Positions 27,637 through 36,635 of a stretch of DNA of 50,167 bases are shown piece by piece. This DNA is from an uncultured Oscillospiraceae bacterium (GTDB lineage: Bacteria > Bacillota > Clostridia > Oscillospirales > Oscillospiraceae): NCBI GenBank assembly GCA_900757415.1, contig CAAENU010000016.1, forward strand, positions 1-50,167. Reading direction: 5' to 3'. A program made the translations under genes and the position numbers. Position 1 is the first letter of the stretch, and every line of letters begins with the position of its first letter. A model generated the notes under the pieces. It searched no databases. It saw only the letters and a program-made list of their open reading frames with translations, and was not told the origin of the DNA.

Positions 27637-29013
27637 TCACTCCTTCACCGGCAGATACTTGTCCAGCATCTCCGGTTTGATGCGTTTGAGCTCGCTTCTG
27701 GGAAGCATTCGCAGCAGCTCCCAACCCAGATCCAGTGTTTCCTGAATAGAGCGGTTCTCGTCAAAACCCTGAGAGACATAGCGCTTTTCAAACTCATCGG
27801 CAAACTTGGCGTACAGCAGATCCGTGGGACTCAGGGCGGCTTCACCCAGAATGGTCATCAGCTCCTTGGCCTCCTTGCCGCTGGCATAGGCGGCGAACAG
27901 CTGGTTCATAGTGGGGGCGTGATCCTCACGGGTCTTTCCCTCGCCCACGCCCTTATCCTTCAGACGGGACAGAGAGGGCAGCACGTCCACCGGCGGCATG
28001 ATGTTCTTGCGGTACAAATCACGGCTGAGGATGATCTGTCCCTCAGTGATATAGCCGGTCAGATCGGGGATGGGGTGAGTCTTATCGTCCTCAGGCATGG
28101 TCAGGATAGGGATCATGGTGATGGAACCCTTGCAGCCCAGCTTGCGGCCTGCCCGCTCATACATGGTGGCAAGGTCGGTATACAGATAGCCGGGATAGCC
28201 GCGGCGTCCGGGAACTTCCTTCTTGGCAGCGGATACCTCACGCAGTGCCTCGGCATAGTTGGTGATGTCCGTCAGGATCACCAGCACATGCATGTCCTTT
28301 TCAAACGCCAGATACTCTGCGGCGGTCAGGGCCATACGGGGCGTTGCGATACGCTCTACAGCGGGGTCGTTGGCCAGATTGGTGAACAGCACCGTGCGCT
28401 CGATAGCGCCGGTGCGCTTGAACTCCCGCACGAAAAACTCCGATTCCTCAAAGGTAATGCCGATGGCGGCAAACACCACGGCAAAGTTGGAGCTGTCGTC
28501 CAGTACCCTGGCCTGCCGGGCGATCTGGGCAGCCAGATTGGCGTGGGGCAGACCGGAGCCGGAGAAGATGGGCAGCTTCTGGCCGCGCACCAGCGTGTTC
28601 AATCCGTCGATGGTGCTGATGCCGGTTTGAATAAACTCATTGGGATAGTCCCGGGCGGCGGGGTTCATGGGCAGGCCGTTGATATCCTTATATTCCTCCG
28701 CCAGCAGGGCGGGGCCGCCGTCAATAGGTTCACCCATGCCGTTGAACACGCGGCCCAGCATGTCAGGCGAAACCCCCAGCTGCAAGGGGTGTCCCAGAAA
28801 ACGAATGGTGGAATCCCGCAGGTTGATGCCGGCGGAAGAGTCAAACAGCTGCACCACGGCCCGGTCGCCGTCCACCTCCAGCACCTTGCAGCGGCGCACC
28901 TGACCATCGTGCAGGCGGATCTCCGCCAGCTCGTCATAGGTAACGCCCTCCACGTTTTCCACCACCATCAGCGGCCCGGAGACCTCGTGGATGGTACGGT
29001 ATTCCTTCATCAT
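27637..29013 (-). CDS. ntpB: V-type ATP synthase subunit B (non-catalytic)
   Basis: Non-catalytic head subunit, 458 residues. It begins MMKEYRTIHEVSGPLMVVENVEGVTYDELAEI and lacks a functional Walker A; the equivalent stretch is LPIFSGSGLPHANLAAQIARQA, as in all B subunits. EFFVREFKRTGAIERTVLFTNLANDPAVERIATPRMALTAAEYLAFEKDMHVLVILTD is strongly conserved. It overlaps subunit A by four bases (ATGA), consistent with balanced A3B3 production. Confidence 0.98.
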   Translation of the reverse strand: MMKEYRTIHEVSGPLMVVENVEGVTYDELAEIRLHDGQVRRCKVLEVDGDRAVVQLFDSSAGINLRDSTIRFLGHPLQLGVSPDMLGRVFNGMGEPIDGGPALLAEEYKDINGLPMNPAARDYPNEFIQTGISTIDGLNTLVRGQKLPIFSGSGLPHANLAAQIARQARVLDDSSNFAVVFAAIGITFEESEFFVREFKRTGAIERTVLFTNLANDPAVERIATPRMALTAAEYLAFEKDMHVLVILTDITNYAEALREVSAAKKEVPGRRGYPGYLYTDLATMYERAGRKLGCKGSITMIPILTMPEDDKTHPIPDLTGYITEGQIILSRDLYRKNIMPPVDVLPSLSRLKDKGVGEGKTREDHAPTMNQLFAAYASGKEAKELMTILGEAALSPTDLLYAKFADEFEKRYVSQGFDENRSIQETLDLGWELLRMLPRSELKRIKPEMLDKYLPVKE

Positions 29014-30782
29014 TCGTCCTCACCTGCTTTCTTGATGAGAGCGGCGATCTCCCGCTCCATTTCCACCTGCACCTGCTGATAGTTGTCGGCATATTCCTCA
29101 GCGGAGGCATACTTGGCCCAGCCCAGCTTTTCGCGGGCGGGGATGGTGTACAGTTCATCCAGCGCCACGTTTTTGGCAATAGCGTCGCGGCACAGATCCT
29201 CGTAGTGCAGGATCAGCGCCATCAGCCTCTTCTGCCGGTCAAAGCTGGAATAGGAGTCCACGTCCATGAAGGCGTTTTGCTGCAGGAAGTCCTCCCGCAG
29301 CATCCGGGCGATCTCCAGCGTCAGCTGATCCCGGGGCGACAGGGAATCCTTACCCACCAGCTGCACGATCTCGTTCAGCTCATTCTCCTCCTGCAGAAGG
29401 TGCATGGCCCGGTTGCGGTTGGCAATAAATTCCGGTCCCAGATTCTCATCAAACCATGGCGTTACGGAATCCAGATACAGTGAATAGGAGTTCAGCCAGT
29501 TGATGGCGGGAAAATGCCGCCGATAGGCCAGCGACGCGTCCAGAGACCAGAACACCTTCACGATACGCATGGTAGCCTGCGCCACCGGCTCGGAAAGGTC
29601 ACCGCCGGGAGGCGAAACGGCGCCCACCGCGGTCAGAGAACCGGTGCGCTCCTCGCTGCCCAGACACTGAACCACGCCTGCCCGCTCATAGAATTGGGCC
29701 AGACGGGAAGCCAGATACGCAGGATAACCCTCCTCGCCGGGCATCTCCTCCAGACGCCCGGACATCTCGCGCAGGGCCTCGGCCCAGCGGGAGGTGGAAT
29801 CGGCGATAACCGCCACGTCGTAGCCCATGTCCCGGAAATACTCGGCGATGGTGATGCCGGTATAAACCGACGCCTCGCGGGCGGCCACCGGCATGTCGGA
29901 GGTGTTGGCGATCAGCACCGTCCGCTTCATCAGACTTTCGCCTGTGCGGGGGTCGGTCAGCTCCGGGAATTCCCGCAGCACGTCGGTCATCTCGTTGCCC
30001 CGCTCGCCGCAGCCGATATAGATCACGATATCCACATCGGACCACTTGGCCAGCTGGTGCTGTACCACGGTTTTGCCGGAGCCGAAGGGGCCGGGCACGG
30101 CGGCGGTACCGCCCTTGGCGATGGGGAACATGGTGTCAATGACACGCTGGCCGGACTGCAAAGGCCGCTGAGGCGGGAATTTTTTCTTATAGGGCCGGCC
30201 CACGCGGACAGGCCACTTCTGCACCATGGTCAGCTCCCGCACCTCGCCGTTTGCCAGCTTGATGCGGGCGATGGGCTGGGTGATGTTGTACTGTCCGGCC
30301 TCCGCCAGCCATTCCACCGTACCGTCGGCGCCATGGGGCACCATGATCTTGTGCAGCACCACTTCCGTTTCCGGAACAGTGCCCAGCACATCGCCGGTCT
30401 GCACGCGGTCTCCTGCCTTGGCCGTGGGCGTAAAGTCCCACAGCTTCTCGCGGTCCAGCGGCGGCACCTGAATGCCGCGGGTGATGTTGGCGCCCACGCG
30501 CCGCACGATCTCCTCCAGCGGGCGCTGGATGCCGTCATAAATGTTTTCGATCAGGCCGGGGCCCAGCTCCACGCTCAGCGGCGCGCCGGTGGTGACCACC
30601 TCTGCGCCGGGGCCGAGGCCTGATGTCTCCTCATATACCTGAATGGAGGCCTTCTCTCCGGTCATATTCAGGATCTCTCCGATCAGCTGCTGGCTGCCTA
30701 CGCGCACCACGTCCGCCATGCTGGCGTCCGCCATGCCGTCTGCCACCACCAGCGGGCCGGAGACTTTAATGATCTTACCCAT
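29010..30782 (-). CDS. ntpA: V-type ATP synthase catalytic subunit A
   Basis: Catalytic head subunit, 590 residues. It starts at MGKIIKVSGPLVVADG (ATG 30782, after GAAAGGAGC); the longer upstream frame runs into the F gene and is rejected. The Walker A GPFGSGKT is at 231-238. The A-specific insertion of about 80 residues precedes it (REKLWDFTPTAKAGDRVQTGDVLGTV). DSTSRWAEALREMSGRLEEMPGEEGYPAYL is the conserved catalytic stretch. Located between the F-type and B subunit genes in the E. hirae order. Confidence 0.98.
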   Translation of the reverse strand: MGKIIKVSGPLVVADGMADASMADVVRVGSQQLIGEILNMTGEKASIQVYEETSGLGPGAEVVTTGAPLSVELGPGLIENIYDGIQRPLEEIVRRVGANITRGIQVPPLDREKLWDFTPTAKAGDRVQTGDVLGTVPETEVVLHKIMVPHGADGTVEWLAEAGQYNITQPIARIKLANGEVRELTMVQKWPVRVGRPYKKKFPPQRPLQSGQRVIDTMFPIAKGGTAAVPGPFGSGKTVVQHQLAKWSDVDIVIYIGCGERGNEMTDVLREFPELTDPRTGESLMKRTVLIANTSDMPVAAREASVYTGITIAEYFRDMGYDVAVIADSTSRWAEALREMSGRLEEMPGEEGYPAYLASRLAQFYERAGVVQCLGSEERTGSLTAVGAVSPPGGDLSEPVAQATMRIVKVFWSLDASLAYRRHFPAINWLNSYSLYLDSVTPWFDENLGPEFIANRNRAMHLLQEENELNEIVQLVGKDSLSPRDQLTLEIARMLREDFLQQNAFMDVDSYSSFDRQKRLMALILHYEDLCRDAIAKNVALDELYTIPAREKLGWAKYASAEEYADNYQQVQVEMEREIAALIKKAGEDE

Positions 30783-30795
30783 TTCGTTGCTCCTT

Positions 30796-31104
30796 TCAGG
30801 AAATATCCGCGCCCACGGCGCGTTCCACTGCTGCCTGCAGTGCATGGCCCGCCAGTCCCAGCGAGCCGCCCTTACCGGGGATCAGGATCACGGCGGGGGT
30901 CACCTCGTCCTTATAGCGGGCGATCTCTCCGGTCAGCTCCTGGGCCAGCTGCTCGGTGATATAGATCACGGCGTAGTCCTGCTGTGCCAGCCGATGCAGC
31001 GTTTTGCGTCCGGCCTCTGCCTCATCGCAGAAGAAAACGTCCAGTCCCAGCGCCCGAAAGCCCAATACGCTGTCCCGGTCGCCCATCACAGCGATCTTAT
31101 ACAT
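30796..31104 (-). CDS. V-type ATP synthase subunit F (stalk subunit; NtpG position in E. hirae)
   Basis: Small regulatory stalk subunit of about 102 residues that binds subunit D. MYKIAVMGDRDSVLGFRALGLDVFF is the family N-terminus. The middle YAVIYITEQLAQEL and the VILIPGKGGSLGLAG end also fit. ATG 31104 is chosen because homologues begin MYKIAV. A GTG three codons upstream (31113), nearer a GGGAAAGG, is a real alternative. The start overlaps the end of subunit C. In E. hirae the gene at this place is called ntpG, so symbols differ between systems. Confidence 0.93.
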   Translation of the reverse strand: MYKIAVMGDRDSVLGFRALGLDVFFCDEAEAGRKTLHRLAQQDYAVIYITEQLAQELTGEIARYKDEVTPAVILIPGKGGSLGLAGHALQAAVERAVGADIS

Positions 31105-32080
31105 ACTGGTCACGCAGCCTTTCCCGTATGGCGTCTGCCGTCATGCCGGCCATACGTCCCGACATGATGATGCGCACGGCGGTCCATTCCGCCTCCTTGG
31201 CAGCCAGATAACCCAGCACCACCTCCACGCCGAAGGGGATGCCCCGTGCCTTACCGGCCGCGGCCAGCACCGCGTTGTCGCAGGCCTTTTCAAAGGCGGT
31301 AAGACTGCCACCCTTGACGGCCTCCTCACCGGCCTCTGCCGCCGTGCGGAAGGCGGTGGCGCGAAACAGGGAAGCGGGGCCACTGCCTGCGTGTGTCACA
31401 ATGGTGTCAGGACTGACGCTGCCGCCGTCAAACAGCACCTGCCGCAGGAAACCGGGGTCGGCGTGCAGCCGTGCCGCCCGCACCAGCGAGCGAAGGTTGG
31501 CCGCGTCGATCATGGCGCGGATGTAGTCCTGCAAATAACCGCACCGGCTCTCTGCCGCCAGCTTCCGCAGCTGGGCGAAGTAGGCCCGGTCAAGGATGCA
31601 GTCGCTGCGCTGGGCGTTGCCGGTCTCTGCCAGAACGGCGGCGGCATCCCGGGCGGCGTCCGCCATTTCTCCGGGCAGGAACTGCCATTCGCCGCTTTCG
31701 GCGTATTGCCGTTCCATGTCGGCAGCAGGAATGCAGCCTGCATCCATCAGCAGCCGCTGGCCGTTTTCGGCATCCTTCAGCAGTGTTTTGATATTGTGAT
31801 AATCGTATTTCAGCCGGAACACGTCCAGCAGCGCCGGCTCGGGCATAAAGCGGGCAATATCGGCAAAAACCGTCTGCCGCTGCTGCTTCAGGCTCTCCTG
31901 CAGCGATGCCTCATCACGGATCGGCTCATATCCCAGCTCTGAAAGCAGCTGTGAGCAGGCGGCCACATCCGCGGCCTGCAGGAGCTGTTCCAGCTTGGCC
32001 GCCGTCAGCAGCCGGCGCTCCAGCGCCCGCACCCGTCCGGCCAGAAACAGATAGTCGGTGTCCTTTCTGTGCTTTGTCAA
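31097..32080 (-). CDS. ntpC: V-type ATP synthase subunit C (AC39 family)
   Basis: Links the central rotor to the c-ring; AC39/subunit d family. The proposed start is TTG 32080 (327 residues, (M)TKHRKDTDYLFLAGRVRALE), since AGGGGGTG lies 7 bases before it. The ATG at 32098 overlaps the subunit E stop (ATGA) but has no ribosome binding site. DTDYLFLAGRVRALERRLLT and LLDVFRLKYDYHNIKTLLKD are typical. Sequence after residue 200 is more divergent. Located between E and F. Confidence 0.93.
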   Translation of the reverse strand: MTKHRKDTDYLFLAGRVRALERRLLTAAKLEQLLQAADVAACSQLLSELGYEPIRDEASLQESLKQQRQTVFADIARFMPEPALLDVFRLKYDYHNIKTLLKDAENGQRLLMDAGCIPAADMERQYAESGEWQFLPGEMADAARDAAAVLAETGNAQRSDCILDRAYFAQLRKLAAESRCGYLQDYIRAMIDAANLRSLVRAARLHADPGFLRQVLFDGGSVSPDTIVTHAGSGPASLFRATAFRTAAEAGEEAVKGGSLTAFEKACDNAVLAAAGKARGIPFGVEVVLGYLAAKEAEWTAVRIIMSGRMAGMTADAIRERLRDQYV

Positions 32081-32094
32081 AGGGACACCCCCTT

Positions 32095-32679
32095 TCATTC
32101 AAACAGCAGCTTCGCCACGGCGGAGGACTCCTCCTGCCGCAGGCGGCGCAGCTTTTCGGTAAAGCCGCAATTCAGCTCCACTTTGCCCCGCCGCAGTATC
32201 AGTCCGCCGCCGGTTTCACGGGTTTCCGCGCTCAGGCGGAAAGCCGCACCGGGTTTTGCGGCGTTGGCCGCATCCACCACGGCCTGTCCTATGGCGGCAC
32301 GGTCGGCGGCGGAGAGCAGGATTTCCTCGTCGCCCACGCCGTTGTCGGCGGCCAGCGCCGCCAGCAGCGGAATATACTGCTCTTTGGGCAGCCGGGTCAG
32401 CGCCTGAGCCGCCTGAGAAAATGCCTCGTCGATGATCTCCTGCTTGGCGGCCAGTACCCGCTGGCGGCATGCCATCTGGCTGCTGCCCTTCAGGTGCTCC
32501 AGATGCTCGGCGTTCTGCGCCTTGCGGCGCACCAGCGCATCCTGCTGCATGGAATCCGCCGTGGCCTGATAGTCATGGCGGATGGAAGCGGCCTTCTGCT
32601 CCGCGGCGGCGGCAATGGCGTCCCGTTCGGCTTGGGCATCGCTTTCCATGCGGCGGATGATCTTATCCATTCCGTTCAT
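32095..32679 (-). CDS. ntpE: V-type ATP synthase subunit E
   Basis: Peripheral-stalk subunit, 194 residues. The N-terminal half is a charged helix (MDKIIRRMESDAQAERDAIAAAAEQKAASIRHDYQA), which pairs with the small coiled-coil subunit. The C-terminal half is the globular head-binding domain (ETGGGLILRRGKVELNCGFTEKLRRL). It starts at ATG 32679 after AGGGCG; the ATG three codons in is possible. Confidence 0.94.
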   Translation of the reverse strand: MNGMDKIIRRMESDAQAERDAIAAAAEQKAASIRHDYQATADSMQQDALVRRKAQNAEHLEHLKGSSQMACRQRVLAAKQEIIDEAFSQAAQALTRLPKEQYIPLLAALAADNGVGDEEILLSAADRAAIGQAVVDAANAAKPGAAFRLSAETRETGGGLILRRGKVELNCGFTEKLRRLRQEESSAVAKLLFE

Positions 32680-32691
32680 AGGCGCCCTGCC

Positions 32692-33183
32692 TTACTTCAG
32701 GATGTTGCCGGAGATCATGATGGTGGCCACCAGAGACAAAATGGCATAGAACTCCACGATACCGCAGAAGATAATGCCCTTGGTGGAGGCCTCCGGGTGC
32801 TTGGCCACGATGCCGATGGAGGCGGCGGCCACACGGCCCTGGAAGATGGCGCTCAGCCAGCCGCCCAGCATAATGGGCAGGCAGGCGGCGAAGAAAGACA
32901 GACCCTGCGTCAGCGTCACCTCAACAGGGGAGCCGCTGAGCACGCCCACATTGCCCAATACCAGAAACAGCGCCACAAAGCCGTACAGACCCTGCGTACC
33001 GGGCAGCACCTGCAAAATCAGGCATTTGGTAGACTTGTCGGGATCCTCACTGACCAGGCCGGAGGCGGCTTCACCCACCATGCCGGTGCCCTTGGCCGAG
33101 CCGATGCAGCACAGTCCCGCGGTCAGCGCCGCGCCCAGGATTGCAAAACCGAGACCGCCGATAGATTCAAAAATAGCATTCAT
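32692..33183 (-). CDS. ntpK: V-type ATP synthase proteolipid (c-ring) subunit K with Na+-site residues
   Basis: Membrane rotor subunit of 163 residues with four helices, two hairpins from a duplicated ancestor. Only the second hairpin carries the ion-binding carboxylate, E144 (GIVEFYAI). L60, T63 and Q64 (LPGTQ), Q115 (IFQGR) and E144 line up by motif with L61, T64, Q65, Q110 and E139, the Na+ ligands of E. hirae NtpK. This suggests Na+ rather than H+ coupling; it is an inference from motif alignment. It overlaps subunit I by four bases. Confidence 0.96.
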   Translation of the reverse strand: MNAIFESIGGLGFAILGAALTAGLCCIGSAKGTGMVGEAASGLVSEDPDKSTKCLILQVLPGTQGLYGFVALFLVLGNVGVLSGSPVEVTLTQGLSFFAACLPIMLGGWLSAIFQGRVAAASIGIVAKHPEASTKGIIFCGIVEFYAILSLVATIMISGNILK

Positions 33184-35123
33184 GATTCATGTTCCTCCTT
33201 AATGATTTCAACATGTTTGGCCTGAAGGCACAGGGGACGGTACGCTTTTCCGCCCTCCTTGTAAAAACGTCCGAAGAATTCCAGAAATTGCAAACGCATA
33301 TCGTGGACATAGCAGCCCAGCAGGTTCAGTGCCAGATTCAGCGTGTTGCCCACCAACGAGATCACGATAAAACCAACGATATTGCCCGTGCTGGCGCCCA
33401 GCATATTGAACACCTGAGCCAGCACCGCGCCGGAGAGCATCAGTGCCATCAGCCGGACATAGGACAGAATGTCGCTGAAAAAGCCGGTCACGCCGTTATA
33501 CACCGCGCCCACAAGCCCCGTCACCTTGCCAAAGCCCTTCTTGCCCCGGCCGGCGCCGTATACCAGCATCAGACAGCCGATGCACAGCACCACGGGGATG
33601 CCGCTTACATTGCCCACCTTCAGAACGGCCATAGCGCCGCCTGCCAGAATGATCCACCATGTGATCTCATCCCACAGCGCGTCGGCAAAGCAGCCTTTTT
33701 TTGCTTTTTCTACTACGCTCACCGTCATGCCGGTAAAGATCTGGATGCCGCCCAGCACCAGCGAGCCAACCATAACGGCCATGGTGTCGTTCAGCGGGTC
33801 AAACAGCGCCGGCATGGCAAATGTGCTGGCCGGGTTGATGAGCTTGCACAGCTGGGGAATGAAATCTCCCAGAAAACCTCCGGTCATGGCGCCGAACACA
33901 AATGTGGTAATGCCGCACCAGAAGATCATTTCCATAAAGCTGGGATCATCGGGCCGCTTTTTCTTCAAAAACAGCAGCGCGCCCAGAATCATCACCAGTC
34001 CGTAGGCCATGTCCGCCATCATCATGCCGAAAAACACGATGAAGAACGGCGCCATCACGGGATTGGGATCCACGCCGTCATAGGCCGGCAGGGAATACTG
34101 CTCCGTGATGCAGTTCATGGAACGGGTCAGTACGTTGCTCTTCAGCGCAACCGGCACCTCCGGAATCTCCTCCTCCGTGGGGTCTGCCACGTCATAGGCA
34201 CAGTCCAGTGTGTCCAGCCATGCCGTCAGCCGGGGCAGCTTTTCCGCGCTCACCCAGCCGTCAAAGGCTACGATACACCCATCTGTCAGCAGCCGGTGCC
34301 GGTTTTCCTCACGCATCATGCGGGTTGCCAGCCGGTCGGCGCACAGCTGCATGCTGTCCACCCGCCCTGCATAGCCCTTCAGCTTTTTCAGGGTCTCCTC
34401 TTTTTCGGCGGCAGCCTGCCGCTCCTTGACGGACAGCTCGTCCAGCTGCTGCTGCACCGTTCCGGTGCGGCCTTTCAGCTGCCCGGCCGAAAAGCCGTGG
34501 CTGCGCAGAAGCTCCAATACCTGCGCGGTTTCCGCCTTGTAAGAAAACACAACCACGCACTGCTGCTCCTTGCTGGCTGACAGCTGGTATAGCGCCGTTT
34601 CCGGGCACTGAGCCGCTACTTCGCCCTCCACGGCGTCCCATTGGGCAAAGGGCGGCAGCGTGCCGGTGGTGATGTCCACCCGTTTGGTGCCGCTTAGCTC
34701 CGTGGGAATATCCAGCGCCTGCCAGGGCGCCAGCGCCGCGCGCTCGGCGCGCAGCTGTGCCTCACGCGTTGTCAGCCGGTTCAGATCCGCCGTCAGGCTG
34801 TTGATCTCTTCGGCGGCTTTCAGCTCCTCATCAAAGTCCGCCTCATTGAGGTAATCGGCCTCTGCAATCTGGGGCCGCGGCGTCAGTAATCCGCCGCTTC
34901 TTCCCTTGGGCGCCAGCCGCTTCAGCGCATCGGTGGCGGTCTGCAGCTGGCGCTGCTGCGCCATGCAGTCTGCCACAGCGCTGCCGCACCGCTTCAGGCT
35001 GTCGGGGATGCTTTCCGGTTCACTGATCTCCACGCAGCCCATATGCTGCAACTTACGCAGGATCGCGTCATGCTCCTTTGCCAGCGCCAGCAGATGCAAA
35101 CGTTTCATTTTGACGATGGCCAT
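33180..35123 (-). CDS. ntpI: V-type ATP synthase subunit I (subunit a)
   Basis: Membrane stator that forms the ion channel with the c-ring; 647 residues. The N-terminal about 310 residues are cytoplasmic with coiled-coil (MKRLHLLALAKEHDAILRKLQHMGCVEI; LSVKERQAAAEKEETLKKLKGY). The C-terminal half holds about seven or eight helices, and the essential Arg is in CYVHDMRLQFLEFFGRFYKEGG near residue 620. The start ATG 35123 lies one base after the previous stop. It overlaps ntpK by four bases at its end. Confidence 0.97.
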   Translation of the reverse strand: MAIVKMKRLHLLALAKEHDAILRKLQHMGCVEISEPESIPDSLKRCGSAVADCMAQQRQLQTATDALKRLAPKGRSGGLLTPRPQIAEADYLNEADFDEELKAAEEINSLTADLNRLTTREAQLRAERAALAPWQALDIPTELSGTKRVDITTGTLPPFAQWDAVEGEVAAQCPETALYQLSASKEQQCVVVFSYKAETAQVLELLRSHGFSAGQLKGRTGTVQQQLDELSVKERQAAAEKEETLKKLKGYAGRVDSMQLCADRLATRMMREENRHRLLTDGCIVAFDGWVSAEKLPRLTAWLDTLDCAYDVADPTEEEIPEVPVALKSNVLTRSMNCITEQYSLPAYDGVDPNPVMAPFFIVFFGMMMADMAYGLVMILGALLFLKKKRPDDPSFMEMIFWCGITTFVFGAMTGGFLGDFIPQLCKLINPASTFAMPALFDPLNDTMAVMVGSLVLGGIQIFTGMTVSVVEKAKKGCFADALWDEITWWIILAGGAMAVLKVGNVSGIPVVLCIGCLMLVYGAGRGKKGFGKVTGLVGAVYNGVTGFFSDILSYVRLMALMLSGAVLAQVFNMLGASTGNIVGFIVISLVGNTLNLALNLLGCYVHDMRLQFLEFFGRFYKEGGKAYRPLCLQAKHVEIIKEEHES

Positions 35124-35124
35124 G

Positions 35125-35445
35125 CTACTGTTTCACCACCTTTTCCGCGATATAGGCCACGGCATTGTCCATCTTTGCCATAGCCGCGCTGCGCATTTTG
35201 GCGCATTGCTGTTCCGTCTCCGCCAGCATCTGCTCCCGGAGAGCAGCCGCCTGCCGTTCGGTTTGCACCGCCGCGTCCCGGTCGGCCTGCCGCACGGCGG
35301 CCTCTGCCTGTGTTACCAGAGCCGCGCCTTCCTTTTCCGCCTGTTCCAGCAGCTCCTGCGCGGCCTGCTGTGTCTTGGCCTTTTCTGCCTCCAGCCGGCT
35401 TTCCGCCTCCTGAAGCTGCGCTACCTTTTCCTGATACAGATTCAC
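35125..35445 (-). CDS. V-type ATP synthase coiled-coil stalk subunit (G/H type)
   Basis: A 106-residue, almost entirely helical protein, (M)NLYQEKVAQLQEAESRLEAEKAKTQQAA with Ala/Glu/Gln heptads. It matches the small peripheral-stalk subunit that pairs with E (NtpF in E. hirae, AhaH in archaea). It begins at GTG 35445 after AAAGGCGG. It is the first gene of the operon, giving the order stalk-I-K-E-C-F-A-B-D, as in E. hirae ntpFIKECGABD. Confidence 0.88.
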   Translation of the reverse strand: MNLYQEKVAQLQEAESRLEAEKAKTQQAAQELLEQAEKEGAALVTQAEAAVRQADRDAAVQTERQAAALREQMLAETEQQCAKMRSAAMAKMDNAVAYIAEKVVKQ

Positions 35446-35469
35446 TCACCGCCTTTCCCTACATGCAAG

Positions 35470-35500
35470 CAGGGGAGCCCCTCTTTCGAGGACTCCCCTG
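35470..35500 (-). other. Hairpin in the V-ATPase operon leader
   Basis: An 8-bp outer stem (35470-35477 with 35493-35500) and a 4-bp inner stem (35480-35483 with 35488-35491) lie 25 bases before the first gene of the operon. No T-run on either strand, so it is probably a leader or stability element. Confidence 0.55.
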
Positions 35501-35588
35501 AGAAAACCAATATGGACAGAGGGAAGAGCTCCGCTGCGTTCTGCTGTTGTCATGACCCGGCATATCCTGTCAGTCATATTATGAACTT

Positions 35589-35618
35589 ATCATACCACTT
35601 TTTACCCCCTGTTCGCAA
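35589..35618 (-). promoter_or_regulatory. Candidate promoter of the V-ATPase operon
   Basis: On the minus strand, TTGCGA (35618-35613), 18-base spacer, TATGAT (35594-35589). It would give a leader of about 135 bases containing the hairpin at 35470-35500. Confidence 0.6.
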
Positions 35619-35790
35619 TGGCATTTTTACAAAAACCGACCTGCACAAAGTAAATTATTCGTGAGGTTTTTTCTTTCACACGGGAAAGATGAAATGGGTA
35701 TGGTATTTTTTCCCCGGCTATGATATACTAAATTAATCTATCCTCCGTTGCAGGAGGGATACTGCTGCCCAATCGTCAATACGACATGAG
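35619..35790. other. Gene-free divergent region, V-ATPase operon to uppP
   Basis: The full gap between the two divergent genes is 345 bases (35446-35790). The part not annotated elsewhere is AT-rich. It holds TATGATATACT at 35719-35729, a possible -10 region for uppP, but no convincing -35. GAGGTGA at 35779-35785 is the uppP ribosome binding site. No small coding gene was seen. Confidence 0.5.
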
Positions 35791-36627
35791 GTGACTCTTA
35801 TGACATACTTTTCTGCCTTTTTGCTGGGTCTGGTACAGGGTATTGCAGAGTTTCTGCCCATCTCCAGCTCCGGCCATCTGTCCATTGCCCAGAACCTGCT
35901 GAAGATCGACGCGGTGGTGCCGGAATTCTTCGATGTGCTGCTGCATCTGGGCACACTGGCGGCGGTCTTTGTCGCCTACTGGCGTGATATCTGCGCCATG
36001 GTGACGGAGCTGATCCGCGGTGTCAGTGATCTGGCCCACGGCACAACGCCCCGTCAGGTGCCGCCTGCCCGCCGGCTGATCCTGCTGATCATCGTGGGTA
36101 CGCTGCCCCTGTTTGCCATCCTGCCGGTTCATAAGAAAGTGCAGGCGTTGGGGAATAACATGGTGTTTATCGGCGCGGCGTTGGTGGTCACCGGCTTTTT
36201 GCTGTTTGCCTGCGATCTGGTGCGCAAGGGGAAAAAAACCGAGCGCAGCGCCACGCTGGCGGATGTGCTGGTGGTGGGTGCAGGTCAGGCCATCGCCACC
36301 ATGCCGGGTATCTCCCGCTCCGGTATGACCATTACCGCCGGCTGCTTCGTGGGATTTGAACGCCGTTTTGCCGTGCGCTTTTCGTTCCTGCTGTCCATTC
36401 CCGCCGTGCTGGGAGCCAATATTCTCAGCCTGAAGGACGCTATTGCCGCCGGCATTGTCTGGGCTGAGGTGCCCATGTATCTGGTGGGCGTTGTCACGGC
36501 CGCAGTGGTGGGTTATGTCTGCATCCGCCTGCTGCGCATGGTGGCTGAAAAGGGCCGCTTCGGCGCGTTCGCCTATTACTGCTGGGCGGTGGGTCTGCTG
36601 ACGCTGCTGCTCAATGCGATCAAGTGA
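35791..36627 (+). CDS. uppP: Undecaprenyl-diphosphate phosphatase (UppP/BacA)
   Basis: Recycles the lipid carrier of peptidoglycan synthesis; 278 residues with about eight membrane helices. Family signatures are QGIAEFLPISSSGHLSIAQNLL (residues about 14-36) and the PGISRSGMTITAGCFVGFERRFAVRFSFLLSIPAVLGA stretch (about 172-210). High activity of this family can raise bacitracin tolerance. The start follows GAGGTGACTCTT. ftsK begins eight bases after the stop, so the two are likely co-transcribed. Confidence 0.96.
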   Translation: MTLMTYFSAFLLGLVQGIAEFLPISSSGHLSIAQNLLKIDAVVPEFFDVLLHLGTLAAVFVAYWRDICAMVTELIRGVSDLAHGTTPRQVPPARRLILLIIVGTLPLFAILPVHKKVQALGNNMVFIGAALVVTGFLLFACDLVRKGKKTERSATLADVLVVGAGQAIATMPGISRSGMTITAGCFVGFERRFAVRFSFLLSIPAVLGANILSLKDAIAAGIVWAEVPMYLVGVVTAAVVGYVCIRLLRMVAEKGRFGAFAYYCWAVGLLTLLLNAIK

Positions 36628-36635
36628 GGTAAACC

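Noticed and set aside
26983..29079. A 698-codon plus-strand open frame across the V-ATPase D and B genes
   Set aside because: Antisense to two clearly recognisable subunits, with no ribosome binding site or family motif. The plus-strand frames at 33189-34580 and 40587-42935 are rejected for the same reason.
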